Of a stretch of DNA of 19,807 nucleotides, positions 1-6,898 are shown piece after piece (the stretch's first letter is position 1; each line of letters starts with the position of its first letter). This stretch comes from Hypericibacter sp050729195. Lineage in GTDB: Bacteria > Pseudomonadota > Alphaproteobacteria > Dongiales > Dongiaceae. The position numbers and the translations under genes were made by a program. The stretch is from positions 1 through 19,807 of the forward strand of contig NZ_JBOHKS010000182.1 in assembly GCF_050729195.1 (NCBI RefSeq), read 5' to 3'. Under the pieces are notes generated by a model. That model saw nothing but the letters and a program-made list of their open reading frames with translations, did no database searches and had not been told where the DNA came from.

Positions 1-512
1 GTGATGCCCTTGGCGGCCGTTTCCAGCGCCAGCGCCTTGCTGAAGCCATGCATGGCGGCCTTGGCCGCGGCATAGTTCGACTGGCCGAACTGGCCCGACT
101 GGCCGTTGATCGAGCCGATATTGAGGATGCGGCCGAAGCTCTTCTCGCGCATCGATTCGATCACCAACCGCGAGAGATTGAAGCAGCTGGTGATGTTGGT
201 GCGGAGCACCTCGTCCCAGATCTGCGGCGTCATCTTATGCAGCGTCGTGTCGCGGGTGATGCCGGCATTGTTGACCAGGATCTCGATCGGTCCCTGCTCG
301 GCGGTGATCTTCCTGATCGCGGCCTCGCAGGCGGCATAGTCGCCCACATCGAACTTCACCGCGGGGATGCCGGTCTCGGCGGTGAATTCCCGCGCGGCCG
401 CATCGTTGCCCGAATAGTTCGCGACCACGCGGTAGTTCGCCTTCTTCAGCGCTTCCGCGATGGCGCGGCCGATGCCACGCGTGCCACCGGTAACGAGCGC
501 AAGCCTGCTCAT
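1..512 (-). CDS. phaB: Acetoacetyl-CoA reductase PhaB, partial (C-terminus beyond window)
   Basis: An NADPH-dependent short-chain dehydrogenase that reduces acetoacetyl-CoA to (R)-3-hydroxybutyryl-CoA, the monomer for polyhydroxybutyrate. The ATG is at 512 and the frame is still open at the left edge, giving 170 residues of a family that is usually about 240 long. Visible motifs are the N-terminal cofactor site TGGTRGIG, then NNAG, and the catalytic Ser-Tyr-Lys set in INIGSINGQSGQFGQ and SNYAAAKA (read on the minus strand). A GGGAGAG ribosome site lies at 519-525. It follows phaA by 71 bp in the same direction, so the two are probably co-transcribed as phaAB. FabG is the main alternative, but the thiolase neighbour and the SINGQ(S/K)GQFGQ-type motif favour PhaB. 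Confidence 0.93.
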   Translation of the reverse strand, partial: MSRLALVTGGTRGIGRAIAEALKKANYRVVANYSGNDAAAREFTAETGIPAVKFDVGDYAACEAAIRKITAEQGPIEILVNNAGITRDTTLHKMTPQIWDEVLRTNITSCFNLSRLVIESMREKSFGRILNIGSINGQSGQFGQSNYAAAKAAMHGFSKALALETAAKGI

Positions 513-562
513 GATCTTCTCTCCCTGTCCCTGCCGGCCCGTTATCCAGGATTCTCGGTCTT

Positions 563-599
563 AGCGTTCCACGCACCCAAATCTCAGCGTTCCACGCAC
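563..599. repeat. 23-bp-period direct repeat across the phaA stop codon
   Basis: The 14-mer AGCGTTCCACGCAC occurs at 563-576 and again at 586-599, exactly 23 bp apart. On the coding strand the second copy is the end of phaA including its stop, so the last codons of the thiolase gene are echoed in the phaA-phaB spacer. It looks like a small tandem duplication that left the reading frame intact. Confidence 0.8.
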
Positions 600-1759
600 A
601 TGGCGATGCCCATGCCGCCGCCGATGCAGAGCGTGGCGAGACCCTTCTTCGAGTTCCGCTTCTGCATCTCATGCAGCAGCGTCACCAGCACGCGCGCGCC
701 CGAAGCACCGATCGGATGGCCGATCGCGATGGCGCCGCCATTGACATTGACCTTGCTCGCATCCCAGCCGAGTTCCTTGTTGACGGCGCAAGCCTGCGCC
801 GCGAAGGCCTCGTTCGCCTCGATCAGGTCGAGATCGCCGATCTTCCAGCCCGCCTTGGCAAGGGCGGCGCGGCTGGAAGGAATGGGCCCCGAGCCCATGA
901 TCGCCGGATCGACGCCGGCCGTGGCCCAGGAAACGATACGCGCCAAGGGCGTCAGCCCGCGGCGCTTGGCTTCCTCGGCCGTCATCAGCACGACCGCGGC
1001 GGCGCCGTCATTGATGCCCGAGGCGTTGCCGGCCGTGACCGTGCCGTTCTCCTTGAGAAAGGCCGGGCGAAGTTTCGCCAGCGTTTCGGCCGTGGTGCCG
1101 GCGCGCGGATATTCGTCGGTGTCGACGGTGATATCGCCCTTGCGATCCTTGATCGTGACCGGGACGATCTCGTCCTTGAATCGGCCGGCCTGCTGCGCCG
1201 CCACGGCCTTCGCTTGCGAGCCCGCCGCGAACTCGTCCTGCTGGGCGCGCGTGATCTGCCATTTCTGCGCCACGTTCTCGGCGGTGTTGCCCATGTGATA
1301 GCCGTTGAAGGCGTCCCACAGCCCGTCCTTGATCATGGTGTCGACCATCTCGGCCGGGCCCATCTTCACGCCGTTGCGCAGATGCGTGGCATGCGGCGCC
1401 TGGCTCATGCTCTCTTGGCCGCCCGCCACCACGATCTTGCTGTCGCCGCCGCGGATCGCCTGGAAACCCAGCGCCACCGCGCGCAGGCCCGAGCCGCAAA
1501 GCTGGTTGATGTTGTAGGCGGTCTTCTCATAGGGGATGCCGGCGCCGACCGCCGCCTGGCGCGCCGGATTCTGCCCTTCGGCCGCGGTCAGGATCTGACC
1601 GAGCACGACCTCGTCCACTTCGCCGGGCTCGACCTTGGCGCGCGCCATCGCGGCCTTGATCGCGACCTCGCCCAGCTTGTGCGCGGGCAGGCTCGACAGC
1701 GATCCATTGAAGGAACCGACCGGCGTGCGCGCCGCGCCGACGATGACGATCTCGGACAT
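584..1759 (-). CDS. phaA: Acetyl-CoA C-acetyltransferase (beta-ketothiolase) PhaA
   Basis: Biosynthetic thiolase of 391 residues, the normal family length. It condenses two acetyl-CoA to acetoacetyl-CoA in the cytoplasm, the first step of PHB synthesis. The nucleophilic cysteine is C88 in NQLCGSG, the catalytic histidine is H348 in GGAIAIGHPIGASG, and the second active-site cysteine is C378 in CIGGGMG. The ATG at 1759 is preceded by AAGGAG (1769-1774) at good spacing. It is the first gene of a probable phaA-phaB unit and lies next to PHA synthase genes and phaR, which supports a biosynthetic role over fatty-acid degradation. Its last codons are duplicated just after the stop. Confidence 0.96.
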   Translation of the reverse strand: MSEIVIVGAARTPVGSFNGSLSSLPAHKLGEVAIKAAMARAKVEPGEVDEVVLGQILTAAEGQNPARQAAVGAGIPYEKTAYNINQLCGSGLRAVALGFQAIRGGDSKIVVAGGQESMSQAPHATHLRNGVKMGPAEMVDTMIKDGLWDAFNGYHMGNTAENVAQKWQITRAQQDEFAAGSQAKAVAAQQAGRFKDEIVPVTIKDRKGDITVDTDEYPRAGTTAETLAKLRPAFLKENGTVTAGNASGINDGAAAVVLMTAEEAKRRGLTPLARIVSWATAGVDPAIMGSGPIPSSRAALAKAGWKIGDLDLIEANEAFAAQACAVNKELGWDASKVNVNGGAIAIGHPIGASGARVLVTLLHEMQKRNSKKGLATLCIGGGMGIAMCVER

Positions 1760-1891
1760 GGGACGGAACTCCTTGCTGCTTCCCGGCGATGCGAACAGCC
1801 GCGGGGGGAAAGGGGAAGGCCGCCTGCGGTTCTTAGGGGGATCCCGGACGGCGCGTCTCGTCCGACCTTACTCGTCCCGGGCCGGGCGCCG

Positions 1892-1912
1892 CAAGCCGAG
1901 GTCCCCGGCTTG
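1892..1912 (-). terminator. Possible hairpin downstream of the PHA synthase unit
   Basis: A perfect 7-bp inverted repeat, CAAGCCG / CGGCTTG with a 7-nt loop, lies about 85 bp past the stop of the phaC-like gene and upstream of phaA. There is no T-run, so this is only a weak terminator candidate. The rest of 1760-1997 should also hold the phaA promoter, but I see no clear -35/-10 pair. Confidence 0.3.
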
Positions 1913-1997
1913 GGGAAGCCCGTGATGTCGCAGGGCTTTGCTGCCTTTCGTTATGACACGCAGATGCAATCAAGCGCCCTTGCGAATGACGTCCAGC

Positions 1998-3119
1998 TCA
2001 TGCCGGCAGGCGCGCCATCCACGCCGCCAGAGGCCGCCAGAGCTTCGGCTTGGCGCTGCCGCCCACCACCATGCCGATATGGCCGGCGGCGGGGGCGAGG
2101 CGCTCGGCCCGGGGCAGCGCCTTGGCCAGCGCCAGCGCCGAGGCCGGCGGCACGATGCGGTCCTGGTCGGGGATCACCACCAGCGAGGGGAGATCGATCC
2201 TCGCGGGATCGACGATCTCGCCCGCGACCCGCCAGCGAAGGGTCGCGGGCGTGTTCTCGCCATACCATCCCGTCATGCATTCGCGCGCGACGGGTGCGGC
2301 CAGCGGCACGCCGTCATTGAGCCAGTCCTCGAGCGCCACGAAGAGCTTCGCCTTGTCGCTCTCCGGATCGAGCTCGGCGAAGGACAGGAACTTGCGCACG
2401 ATCTGGAAGGGATCGACGCCGGCGAAGAGCGATTGCAGCGCATCGACCGGCATCTCTCCCAGATGCGCGAAGGTCGGCTCCAGGGTCGAGGCCATCGCGC
2501 CGATGAGCTTCCCCTGCTCCGGATGCTCGGCATGGAAGTCCCAGGGTGTGGCCATCAGCACAAGCCCGGCGAGATCGCGCTGGCGCGCTTGCGCCGCCGC
2601 GAGTGCCAGCAGGCCGCCCATGCAATAGCCCAGCATGACGATGGGACGGCCGGGCTCGCGCTCGGCGACCGCATCGAGCGCGCGGGAGAGACGGCCGGCG
2701 ATATAATCGGTGAGGCCGAAGCGGCGCTCGGCTGGACCCGGCGCGTCCCAATCGAGCAGATAGACGGTGAAGCCTTCGCCGGCGAGAAACCGCATCAGGC
2801 TGCGATCCTCGTCGAGATCGAGCACATAGGCGCGGTTGATGAGCGACGGCACCACCAGAAGCGCCGGCTTGCGATCGACGCCCTTGCCGGTTTTCGCGTG
2901 GCTCTTCGCCGCGCCGAACGTCAGCAACCGCGCCGTGCCTTCGCGCCAGGCGACCGGCGGCTCGGCGATCTGGCGGCGGGCAGGAAAGGTCCGATAGGCG
3001 ACGATGCCGGCGGCAAGGCGGTCGAGCCGCGCCACGGTCTCGCGTTCGAGCGCCGCGGCGAAATCGTCAGGATCGAGCTTTGCGAGATCGAGGCCGAGGG
3101 GCGCGAGGTTTTCCGGCAA
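1998..3119 (-). CDS. phaC: Poly(3-hydroxyalkanoate) synthase, short class III-like PhaC
   Basis: An alpha/beta-hydrolase-fold PHA synthase that polymerises (R)-3-hydroxyacyl-CoA at the granule surface. The lipase-like box GYCMGG supplies the catalytic cysteine (C166), with Asp320 in PDQDRIVPP and His347 in AAGHIGM; the spacing closely matches class III PhaC. LLDWDAPG and the following LTDYI are also typical. I place the start at TTG 3119, giving 373 residues, close to the roughly 355 of class III enzymes. An upstream ATG at 3266 is in frame, but its 49 extra residues are a shadow of the preceding gene, whose own frame there forms a good coiled coil. The gene overlaps the end of that upstream gene by about 53 bp, implying translational coupling. 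A general PhaC-like hydrolase or depolymerase remains possible, but the box cysteine argues for synthase. Confidence 0.83.
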   Translation of the reverse strand: MPENLAPLGLDLAKLDPDDFAAALERETVARLDRLAAGIVAYRTFPARRQIAEPPVAWREGTARLLTFGAAKSHAKTGKGVDRKPALLVVPSLINRAYVLDLDEDRSLMRFLAGEGFTVYLLDWDAPGPAERRFGLTDYIAGRLSRALDAVAEREPGRPIVMLGYCMGGLLALAAAQARQRDLAGLVLMATPWDFHAEHPEQGKLIGAMASTLEPTFAHLGEMPVDALQSLFAGVDPFQIVRKFLSFAELDPESDKAKLFVALEDWLNDGVPLAAPVARECMTGWYGENTPATLRWRVAGEIVDPARIDLPSLVVIPDQDRIVPPASALALAKALPRAERLAPAAGHIGMVVGGSAKPKLWRPLAAWMARLPA

Positions 3120-3474
3120 GGGCGGCCTCGATTCCGGCGAGGCGGCGCTCCATATCCGCCAGCTGGCGAGCGAGCTGGTCCAGCCGAGCATGGCCGTCAG
3201 GAGATGCTGCGGCAGCGGCCGGGGGCCGAGCCTTGGCGGCGGCGTCCTGCTTGCGGCTTCGGCCATGACCGTCCTCGTTCTTTCCCGGGGCCTCGTTCTC
3301 TCCCGGGGGCTCGTTCACGCCACCGCTGGCCGCGACCAGCGTGGCCCCCATGGCCGCGACCGTGCGGGCGACCTGATCGAGCAGCGCCGGATCGCTGCCG
3401 AACGCCGTGAGCTGGCTCTCCCACAGATCGAGATAGCGCTTGGCCAGTTGGGCGAGGTCAGGCGGCTCGGCCAT
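3067..3474 (-). CDS. Small helical PHA-synthase partner, PhaE/PhaM-like (putative)
   Basis: A 135-residue protein directly upstream of, and overlapping, the phaC-like gene. Residues 6-50 look helical (LAQLAKRYLDLWESQL, then DQVARTVAAMG). Residues 53-67 are a low-complexity linker of NE(P/A)PG(E/K) hexapeptides. Residues 98-119 have coiled-coil spacing, and 122-135 form a strongly basic tail (KPRAPRPRSRKARS). I do not recognise a named family with certainty. Class III synthases need a helical PhaE subunit, and PhaM of Ralstonia combines a PhaC-contacting helix with a basic DNA-binding tail; the layout resembles both. Function is inferred from position and architecture only. The ATG at 3474 was chosen over one at 3570 because the extra residues look non-coding and would run into the divergent promoter region. 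Confidence 0.68.
   Translation of the reverse strand: MAEPPDLAQLAKRYLDLWESQLTAFGSDPALLDQVARTVAAMGATLVAASGGVNEPPGENEAPGKNEDGHGRSRKQDAAAKARPPAAAAASPDGHARLDQLARQLADMERRLAGIEAALAGKPRAPRPRSRKARS
3274..3316. repeat. 18-bp tandem repeat (about 2.4 copies) within the PhaC-partner gene
   Basis: Copies start with CTCGTTC at 3274, 3292 and 3310; the first two 18-bp units differ at few positions. The period is a multiple of three, so copy-number change alters a hexapeptide (NExPGx) linker without breaking the frame. Confidence 0.75.
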
Positions 3475-3535
3475 GGCGTCTGGGCCTCTGGGTTCGGAGC
3501 GTCGACTATAGCCAAGCCCTTGGCCTGTTTCCACT

Positions 3536-3604
3536 TGCTGCGGCGCAGGGCGGAAATCCTCGCGTTGCACAACGGGGCCGGAATCCTGCTATGCTGCGGC
3601 GCAA
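3536..3604. promoter_or_regulatory. Candidate PhaR operators between phaR and the synthase unit
   Basis: The 12-mer TGCTGCGGCGCA occurs exactly twice, at 3536-3547 and 3592-3603, 56 bp apart. The first copy extends to CTGC-GGC-GCAG (3538-3548) and the second to CTGC-GGC-GCAA (3594-3604). These match, from memory, the CTGC-N3/4-GCAG type of motif reported for PhaR in Rhodobacter. A further dyad CGTTG-CA-CAACG is at 3563-3574. The second site sits just upstream of the phaR ribosome site, so autorepression is likely, and the pair could also control the divergent synthase unit. Confidence 0.6.
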
Positions 3605-3628
3605 CGGGTGACGACAGAGGTGACGCGC

Positions 3629-4354
3629 ATGGAGGAAAAGTCCGAGGAAAAATCGGGGGCCAAGGCGCCGATCACCATCAAGAAATATGCCAACCGGCGT
3701 CTCTACAACACGGCCACCAGCAGCTATGTGACCCTCGACCATCTCTGCCAGATGGTGAAGGACGGCGTCGAGTTCGTGGTCTATGACGCCAAGAGCGGCG
3801 AGGACATCACCCGGTCGGTCCTGACCCAGATCATCGTCGAGGAGGAATCGAAGGGCGGGCAGAACCTGCTCCCCCTCAACTTCCTGCGCCAGCTCATCAG
3901 CTTCTATGGCGACAATCTCCAGTTCCTGGTGCCGCGATATCTCGAGCAGTCGATGGAATCCTTCGCGCGCAACCAGGAGCAGATGCGCCGCTACATGCAT
4001 GACAGCCTCGGCGGCATGTTCCCGTTCGGCCGCTTCGAGGAGATGAGCAAGCAGAACCTGGTCTTCTTCGAACGTGCGATGCGGATGTTCAATCCGTTCC
4101 AGGCCGGCATGCCGCCGCAGCCCGGTGGCGCCCCGGGAGCCGCACCGCGCCCGAGCGAAGCCTCGCCGCGCAACAACGCGACGCCGCCGGCCGGTTCGCC
4201 GCCCCAGAGCGAGGATCAGATCGAGGAATTGCGCTCGCGGCTGGAAGCGATCCAGCGCGAGATCTCGTCGCTGGTCGGCAAGGCGCGCGAAGAGCATAAG
4301 TCCGACGGGAAGCCGCAAAAGAGCCCCGACAAGGGCGCACCCGACAAGAGCTGA
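3629..4354 (+). CDS. phaR: PHA synthesis regulator PhaR
   Basis: A DNA- and PHB-binding repressor of phasin and PHA genes, 241 residues. Residues 15-75 are the PHA-accumulation regulator DNA-binding domain (ITIKKYANRRLYNTATSSYV through TRSVLTQIIVEEE), and residues 80-155 are the PHB-accumulation region (LNFLRQLISFYGDNLQ, LEQSMESFARNQEQMR). The C-terminal 80 residues are a Pro/Gly/Ala-rich linker and a charged helix. I start at ATG 3629, which has AGAGG eight bases upstream; a GTG at 3608 would add seven residues. Known family behaviour is release from DNA when PHB granules bind the protein. The divergent position beside a synthase unit and the upstream CTGC-N3-GCAG site fit that role. Confidence 0.95.
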   Translation: MEEKSEEKSGAKAPITIKKYANRRLYNTATSSYVTLDHLCQMVKDGVEFVVYDAKSGEDITRSVLTQIIVEEESKGGQNLLPLNFLRQLISFYGDNLQFLVPRYLEQSMESFARNQEQMRRYMHDSLGGMFPFGRFEEMSKQNLVFFERAMRMFNPFQAGMPPQPGGAPGAAPRPSEASPRNNATPPAGSPPQSEDQIEELRSRLEAIQREISSLVGKAREEHKSDGKPQKSPDKGAPDKS

Positions 4355-4369
4355 CGCCTTACGCCGGGA

Positions 4370-6115
4370 TCAGGCGGCGCCGGCTTTCTTGGCGCCGCTC
4401 TTGAGCGCGGGCAAAGCCGCGACCGGCAGGGTCTCGGTGAGCCAGGGACGCTCGAGGCTCGGCCGGCCGAAATAATAGCCCTGCAGGTAATGGACACCCT
4501 CGTTGGTGAGGAAGCCCGCATCCTCGCCGGTCTCGACGCATTCGGCGACCGTCTTGAGGCCGAAGGCATCGGCCATGCCCAAGAGGTTGCGCACGAAGAG
4601 CTGATGCTCGGGATTGTCGCGCAGATTGCGGATGAAGCTGCCGTCGATCTTCACGATGTCGAAATTGAGTGCCTGCAGGTGACGGAAGCTGGTGTAGCCG
4701 GCGCCGAAATCGTCGAGCGACAGGCGGCAGCCGAGATCCTTCAGCTGCTGGATGAAGCGCGCCGTCTCTTCGACATCCTGCAGCGCCGTGGTCTCGGTGA
4801 TCTCGAAGATCAGCCGGCGGGCCATTTCCGGGCGATCCTGCAACAGCAGCTTGAGCGCGCGGAACCAGCTCGGGTCGGCGGCGGTCAGGCCCGAGAGATT
4901 GACCGCCAGCTCGACGGTGGGGTGGATCGCCAGCTCGGCCGCCGCGAGCTCGAGCACATGGCGGTCCATCTGGCGCACCAGTCCCAGCTGCTCCACCACC
5001 GGCACGAAGGCGGCCGCGGGCACCAGCTCGCCGCTCGTGCTCTTGAGGCGGATCAGGCATTCATAAGACACAGGCTGATGCGAGCCGGCATCGACCACGG
5101 GCTGGAAGGCGAAGCAGAGGCGGTTCTCGGCGATCGCGCGCTCGACCTCGGTGACGATGGTCTGGCTGCGGCGATGCAGCAGGTTCTGCTGCTGCGAGGC
5201 CTGGTAGAGCGTGAATCGGTCGCGCCCGTCGCGCTTGGCCTGGCGCAGTGCGGTCTCGGCGCGGGTGACGATGTCCTCGGCCGTCATAGACTCGGGATTC
5301 GGGAAGGCCAGGCCGCCGATCGAGACCGTCACATGCACGCGCGCCGGATCGACCGGAATCGACATCTCGCGCACCGCCTGCAGGATGCGCTCGGCCGCGC
5401 GGTTCATCTGGATGTCGGAGCAGCGCGGCAGCAGCACGCCGAAACGGTCGGCACCGATGCGACCGACCGTGTCCGAGGAGCGCAGGATGTGGTCGAGATG
5501 CTGGCCGATCGCGATCAGCACCTGGTCGCCCGCCTGATAGCCGAAGGCGTTGTTGACCTTGCTCAGATTGTCGACGCCGATCACCAGGAAGGCGCTGGTG
5601 ACGTTGGCCTCGTAGCTGTCCTTGAGGCAGAGGTCGATCGAATCGCGCAGCCGCAGCTTGTTGAAATGACCGGTGAGGTCGTCGAAGCTCGCCAGCCGCT
5701 CGAGCCGCGCCTCATGCTGCTTGCGCGCATTGATCATGCGTAGCGTGCCGATCAGCCGTTCCGGATCGCCGCCATCCCCGAGCTTCACGGCGCCGCGATC
5801 ATGCACCCAGCATTCCTCGCCGCTCTGCAGCCGCAGGCGGTACTCGCAGTCATAGGGCGCATGCTGGTTGAAATGCTCGGTCAGCGACTTGAGGCGCTGC
5901 GGCAGATCTTCCGGATGGATGTGACTGGCGAGCATGCGACCGGAGTCCGGCACCAGCTCATCGCCCGTGCCGAAGAAACCGCTCGCCAACCCGACCCATT
6001 CGATCCGGTCGGCGGTCAGGTCCCAGTCATAAACAAGATCGCCGGAAGCCTCGATGGCATCCCGAACCCAATCCTTGGAATCGGGGCCCGTCTGCGGCCA
6101 AGACCGCGCCGTCAT
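4370..6115 (-). CDS. PAS-GGDEF-EAL protein, probable cyclic di-GMP phosphodiesterase
   Basis: A 581-residue predicted cytoplasmic signalling protein without a transmembrane segment. Residues 15-130 form a PAS-like sensor, 140-305 a GGDEF domain and 320-560 an EAL domain. The GGDEF signature is altered to GADRF (221-225), so cyclase activity is probably lost, yet the inhibitory-site motif RSSD (212-215) stands five residues before it as in active cyclases. The EAL domain keeps the catalytic set: E352 (ECL instead of EAL), N406 in NLS, E438 in EITET, D468-D469 in DDFGAG, K489 in VKIDGSF, E525 and E528 in AECVET and Q545 in LQGYYFG. It therefore likely hydrolyses c-di-GMP, with the PAS and degenerate GGDEF as regulatory inputs. 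ATG 6115 is chosen over 6142 because AGGAGG (6125-6130) sits nine bases upstream. Confidence 0.92.
   Translation of the reverse strand: MTARSWPQTGPDSKDWVRDAIEASGDLVYDWDLTADRIEWVGLASGFFGTGDELVPDSGRMLASHIHPEDLPQRLKSLTEHFNQHAPYDCEYRLRLQSGEECWVHDRGAVKLGDGGDPERLIGTLRMINARKQHEARLERLASFDDLTGHFNKLRLRDSIDLCLKDSYEANVTSAFLVIGVDNLSKVNNAFGYQAGDQVLIAIGQHLDHILRSSDTVGRIGADRFGVLLPRCSDIQMNRAAERILQAVREMSIPVDPARVHVTVSIGGLAFPNPESMTAEDIVTRAETALRQAKRDGRDRFTLYQASQQQNLLHRRSQTIVTEVERAIAENRLCFAFQPVVDAGSHQPVSYECLIRLKSTSGELVPAAAFVPVVEQLGLVRQMDRHVLELAAAELAIHPTVELAVNLSGLTAADPSWFRALKLLLQDRPEMARRLIFEITETTALQDVEETARFIQQLKDLGCRLSLDDFGAGYTSFRHLQALNFDIVKIDGSFIRNLRDNPEHQLFVRNLLGMADAFGLKTVAECVETGEDAGFLTNEGVHYLQGYYFGRPSLERPWLTETLPVAALPALKSGAKKAGAA
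4374..4398 (+). terminator. Hairpin terminator candidate for phaR
   Basis: A perfect 8-bp inverted repeat GCGGCGCC / GGCGCCGC with a 9-nt loop lies 20 bp after the phaR stop and is followed by TCTT. It falls inside the last codons of the convergent PAS-GGDEF-EAL gene, so the same bases serve as coding sequence on one strand and a probable terminator on the other. Confidence 0.5.
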
Positions 6116-6426
6116 GGGCAACAACCTCCTACCTGAAGGCATCCTGCCGGCGGCAATCAGGAAACCAAGTGCCCTAACCTGGAACCCTCGCCGGCTTCCC
6201 GGACGATAGGGGCCGCGGCTTTAAGAATCTATGAAACCAGATGGTTGCCCCGAGACCGCACAGTCTTGCGCTAAATGCGGCGGATTTCTGCGGATTTAGC
6301 TCGAATTTGAAGTTAACTGCCTAATACCATTTTAACCATGTTTGTTAGCGATCTCGGCTTGTCCCAGAGGCGTTTACCTCAATAATCGGATTGAGAGGCC
6401 GGCTTACGGCCCTGGAGGACAAAAGA
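6116..6426. other. AT-richer divergent intergenic region
   Basis: About 310 bp without a gene between the PAS-GGDEF-EAL start and a divergent small gene. The part from 6220 to 6390 is visibly AT-richer than its surroundings and contains a direct repeat GCGGATTT (6280-6287, 6290-6297), a candidate CtrA site, and a possible sigma-70 promoter TTGAAG (6307-6312) / TTTTAA (6330-6335) with 17-bp spacing facing right. A small GGCCG/CGGCC hairpin (6397-6411) sits just before the ribosome site of the small gene. Confidence 0.5.
6321..6339 (+). promoter_or_regulatory. Candidate CtrA binding site
   Basis: CTAA (6321-6324), seven bases, then TTAACCAT (6332-6339). The alphaproteobacterial CtrA consensus is TTAA-N7-TTAA, with TTAACCAT as the common extended half-site; only one base of the first half differs. 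A further TTAA is at 6313-6316. It lies between a c-di-GMP gene and a small gene, and overlaps a possible -10 element. Inference from a short motif. Confidence 0.42.
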
Positions 6427-6768
6427 ATGCCGCTCGATATCGTGACACCCCCGATATCGTCATCGATTACCAGACAGGATCGCTGGCAAGCCTATCTGCC
6501 GCGGGCCGACCGGCCTGCGGAGGCGAGTTCGGTCGATCTCTTTGCGGCCTCGGCGCCGCCGGAAATTTCGCGCGCCCAGACCCCGCCTGCGGGCAGCAGC
6601 GCCGCCTTCCTCGCCCAGATCCTGGCCCAGGCCGACAGCGGCAAGCCGCGTGCCAGCGCCCCCCTGCCGCCCGCCAGAGCCACCCTGGTCGCACAGCGAT
6701 ATGAGCTGGCCGAGAGCCGCGATGCCATCCTGCGCGGCGAGCCCATTCTGTTTCGCGTCCGCGCCTGA
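6427..6768 (+). CDS. Small protein of unknown function, 113 residues
   Basis: Starts at ATG 6427 with GGAGGA eight to nine bases upstream; a TTG at 6391 would add 12 residues and ignore that site. No signal peptide or membrane segment is seen. The protein is Pro/Ala/Ser-rich with one likely helix, SSAAFLAQILAQA (about residues 57-69), then RATLVAQRYELAESRDAILR and a C-terminal GEPILFRVRA. I recall similar short proteins (an AAFLAQ-type helix followed by a YxxA segment and a short beta-like end) in Rhodospirillales without an assigned function. It is divergent from the c-di-GMP phosphodiesterase and downstream of a candidate CtrA site, which hints at cell-cycle or motility control, and is followed by a UUCG hairpin. 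Confidence 0.72.
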   Translation: MPLDIVTPPISSSITRQDRWQAYLPRADRPAEASSVDLFAASAPPEISRAQTPPAGSSAAFLAQILAQADSGKPRASAPLPPARATLVAQRYELAESRDAILRGEPILFRVRA

Positions 6769-6789
6769 GCGCCGCCTTCGGGCGCGCTC
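6767..6789 (+). terminator. UUCG-tetraloop hairpin after the small gene
   Basis: GAGCGC, a bulged C, then GCC-TTCG-GGC and GCGCTC form a nine-pair stem capped by the very stable C(UUCG)G tetraloop. It begins within the stop codon of the preceding gene. There is no clear T-run, so it could terminate transcription or protect the 3' end. Confidence 0.5.
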
Positions 6790-6898
6790 GCCGTTCGATC
6801 TACAGATCCGCAGAGCCATCGACGCCCGGCCATCGTCGGCCTTATGCTGGCGCCCGCTTGCTTGAAGACCCGTCAGCAGAATTGCGGTCGAAACCCTC

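Noticed and set aside
1998..3266. Longer PhaC starting at ATG 3266
   Set aside because: The additional 49 residues are low-complexity and out of frame with a better-looking coiled-coil protein; the TTG at 3119 gives the class III length.
48..3410. Long right-facing ORFs over the pha genes (for example 671-2320 and 1938-3410)
   Set aside because: They are antisense to phaA, phaC and the partner gene, are rich in Arg/Ala/Gly/His as expected from GC-rich opposite-strand frames, and show no domain.
4490..5743. 417-residue right-facing ORF over the PAS-GGDEF-EAL gene
   Set aside because: It is antisense to a gene with clear catalytic motifs and has shadow-like composition.
6241..6300. Sigma-54 promoter (GCAC...TTGC near 6257-6269)
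   Set aside because: The GG of the -24 element is missing and the spacing is one base short.
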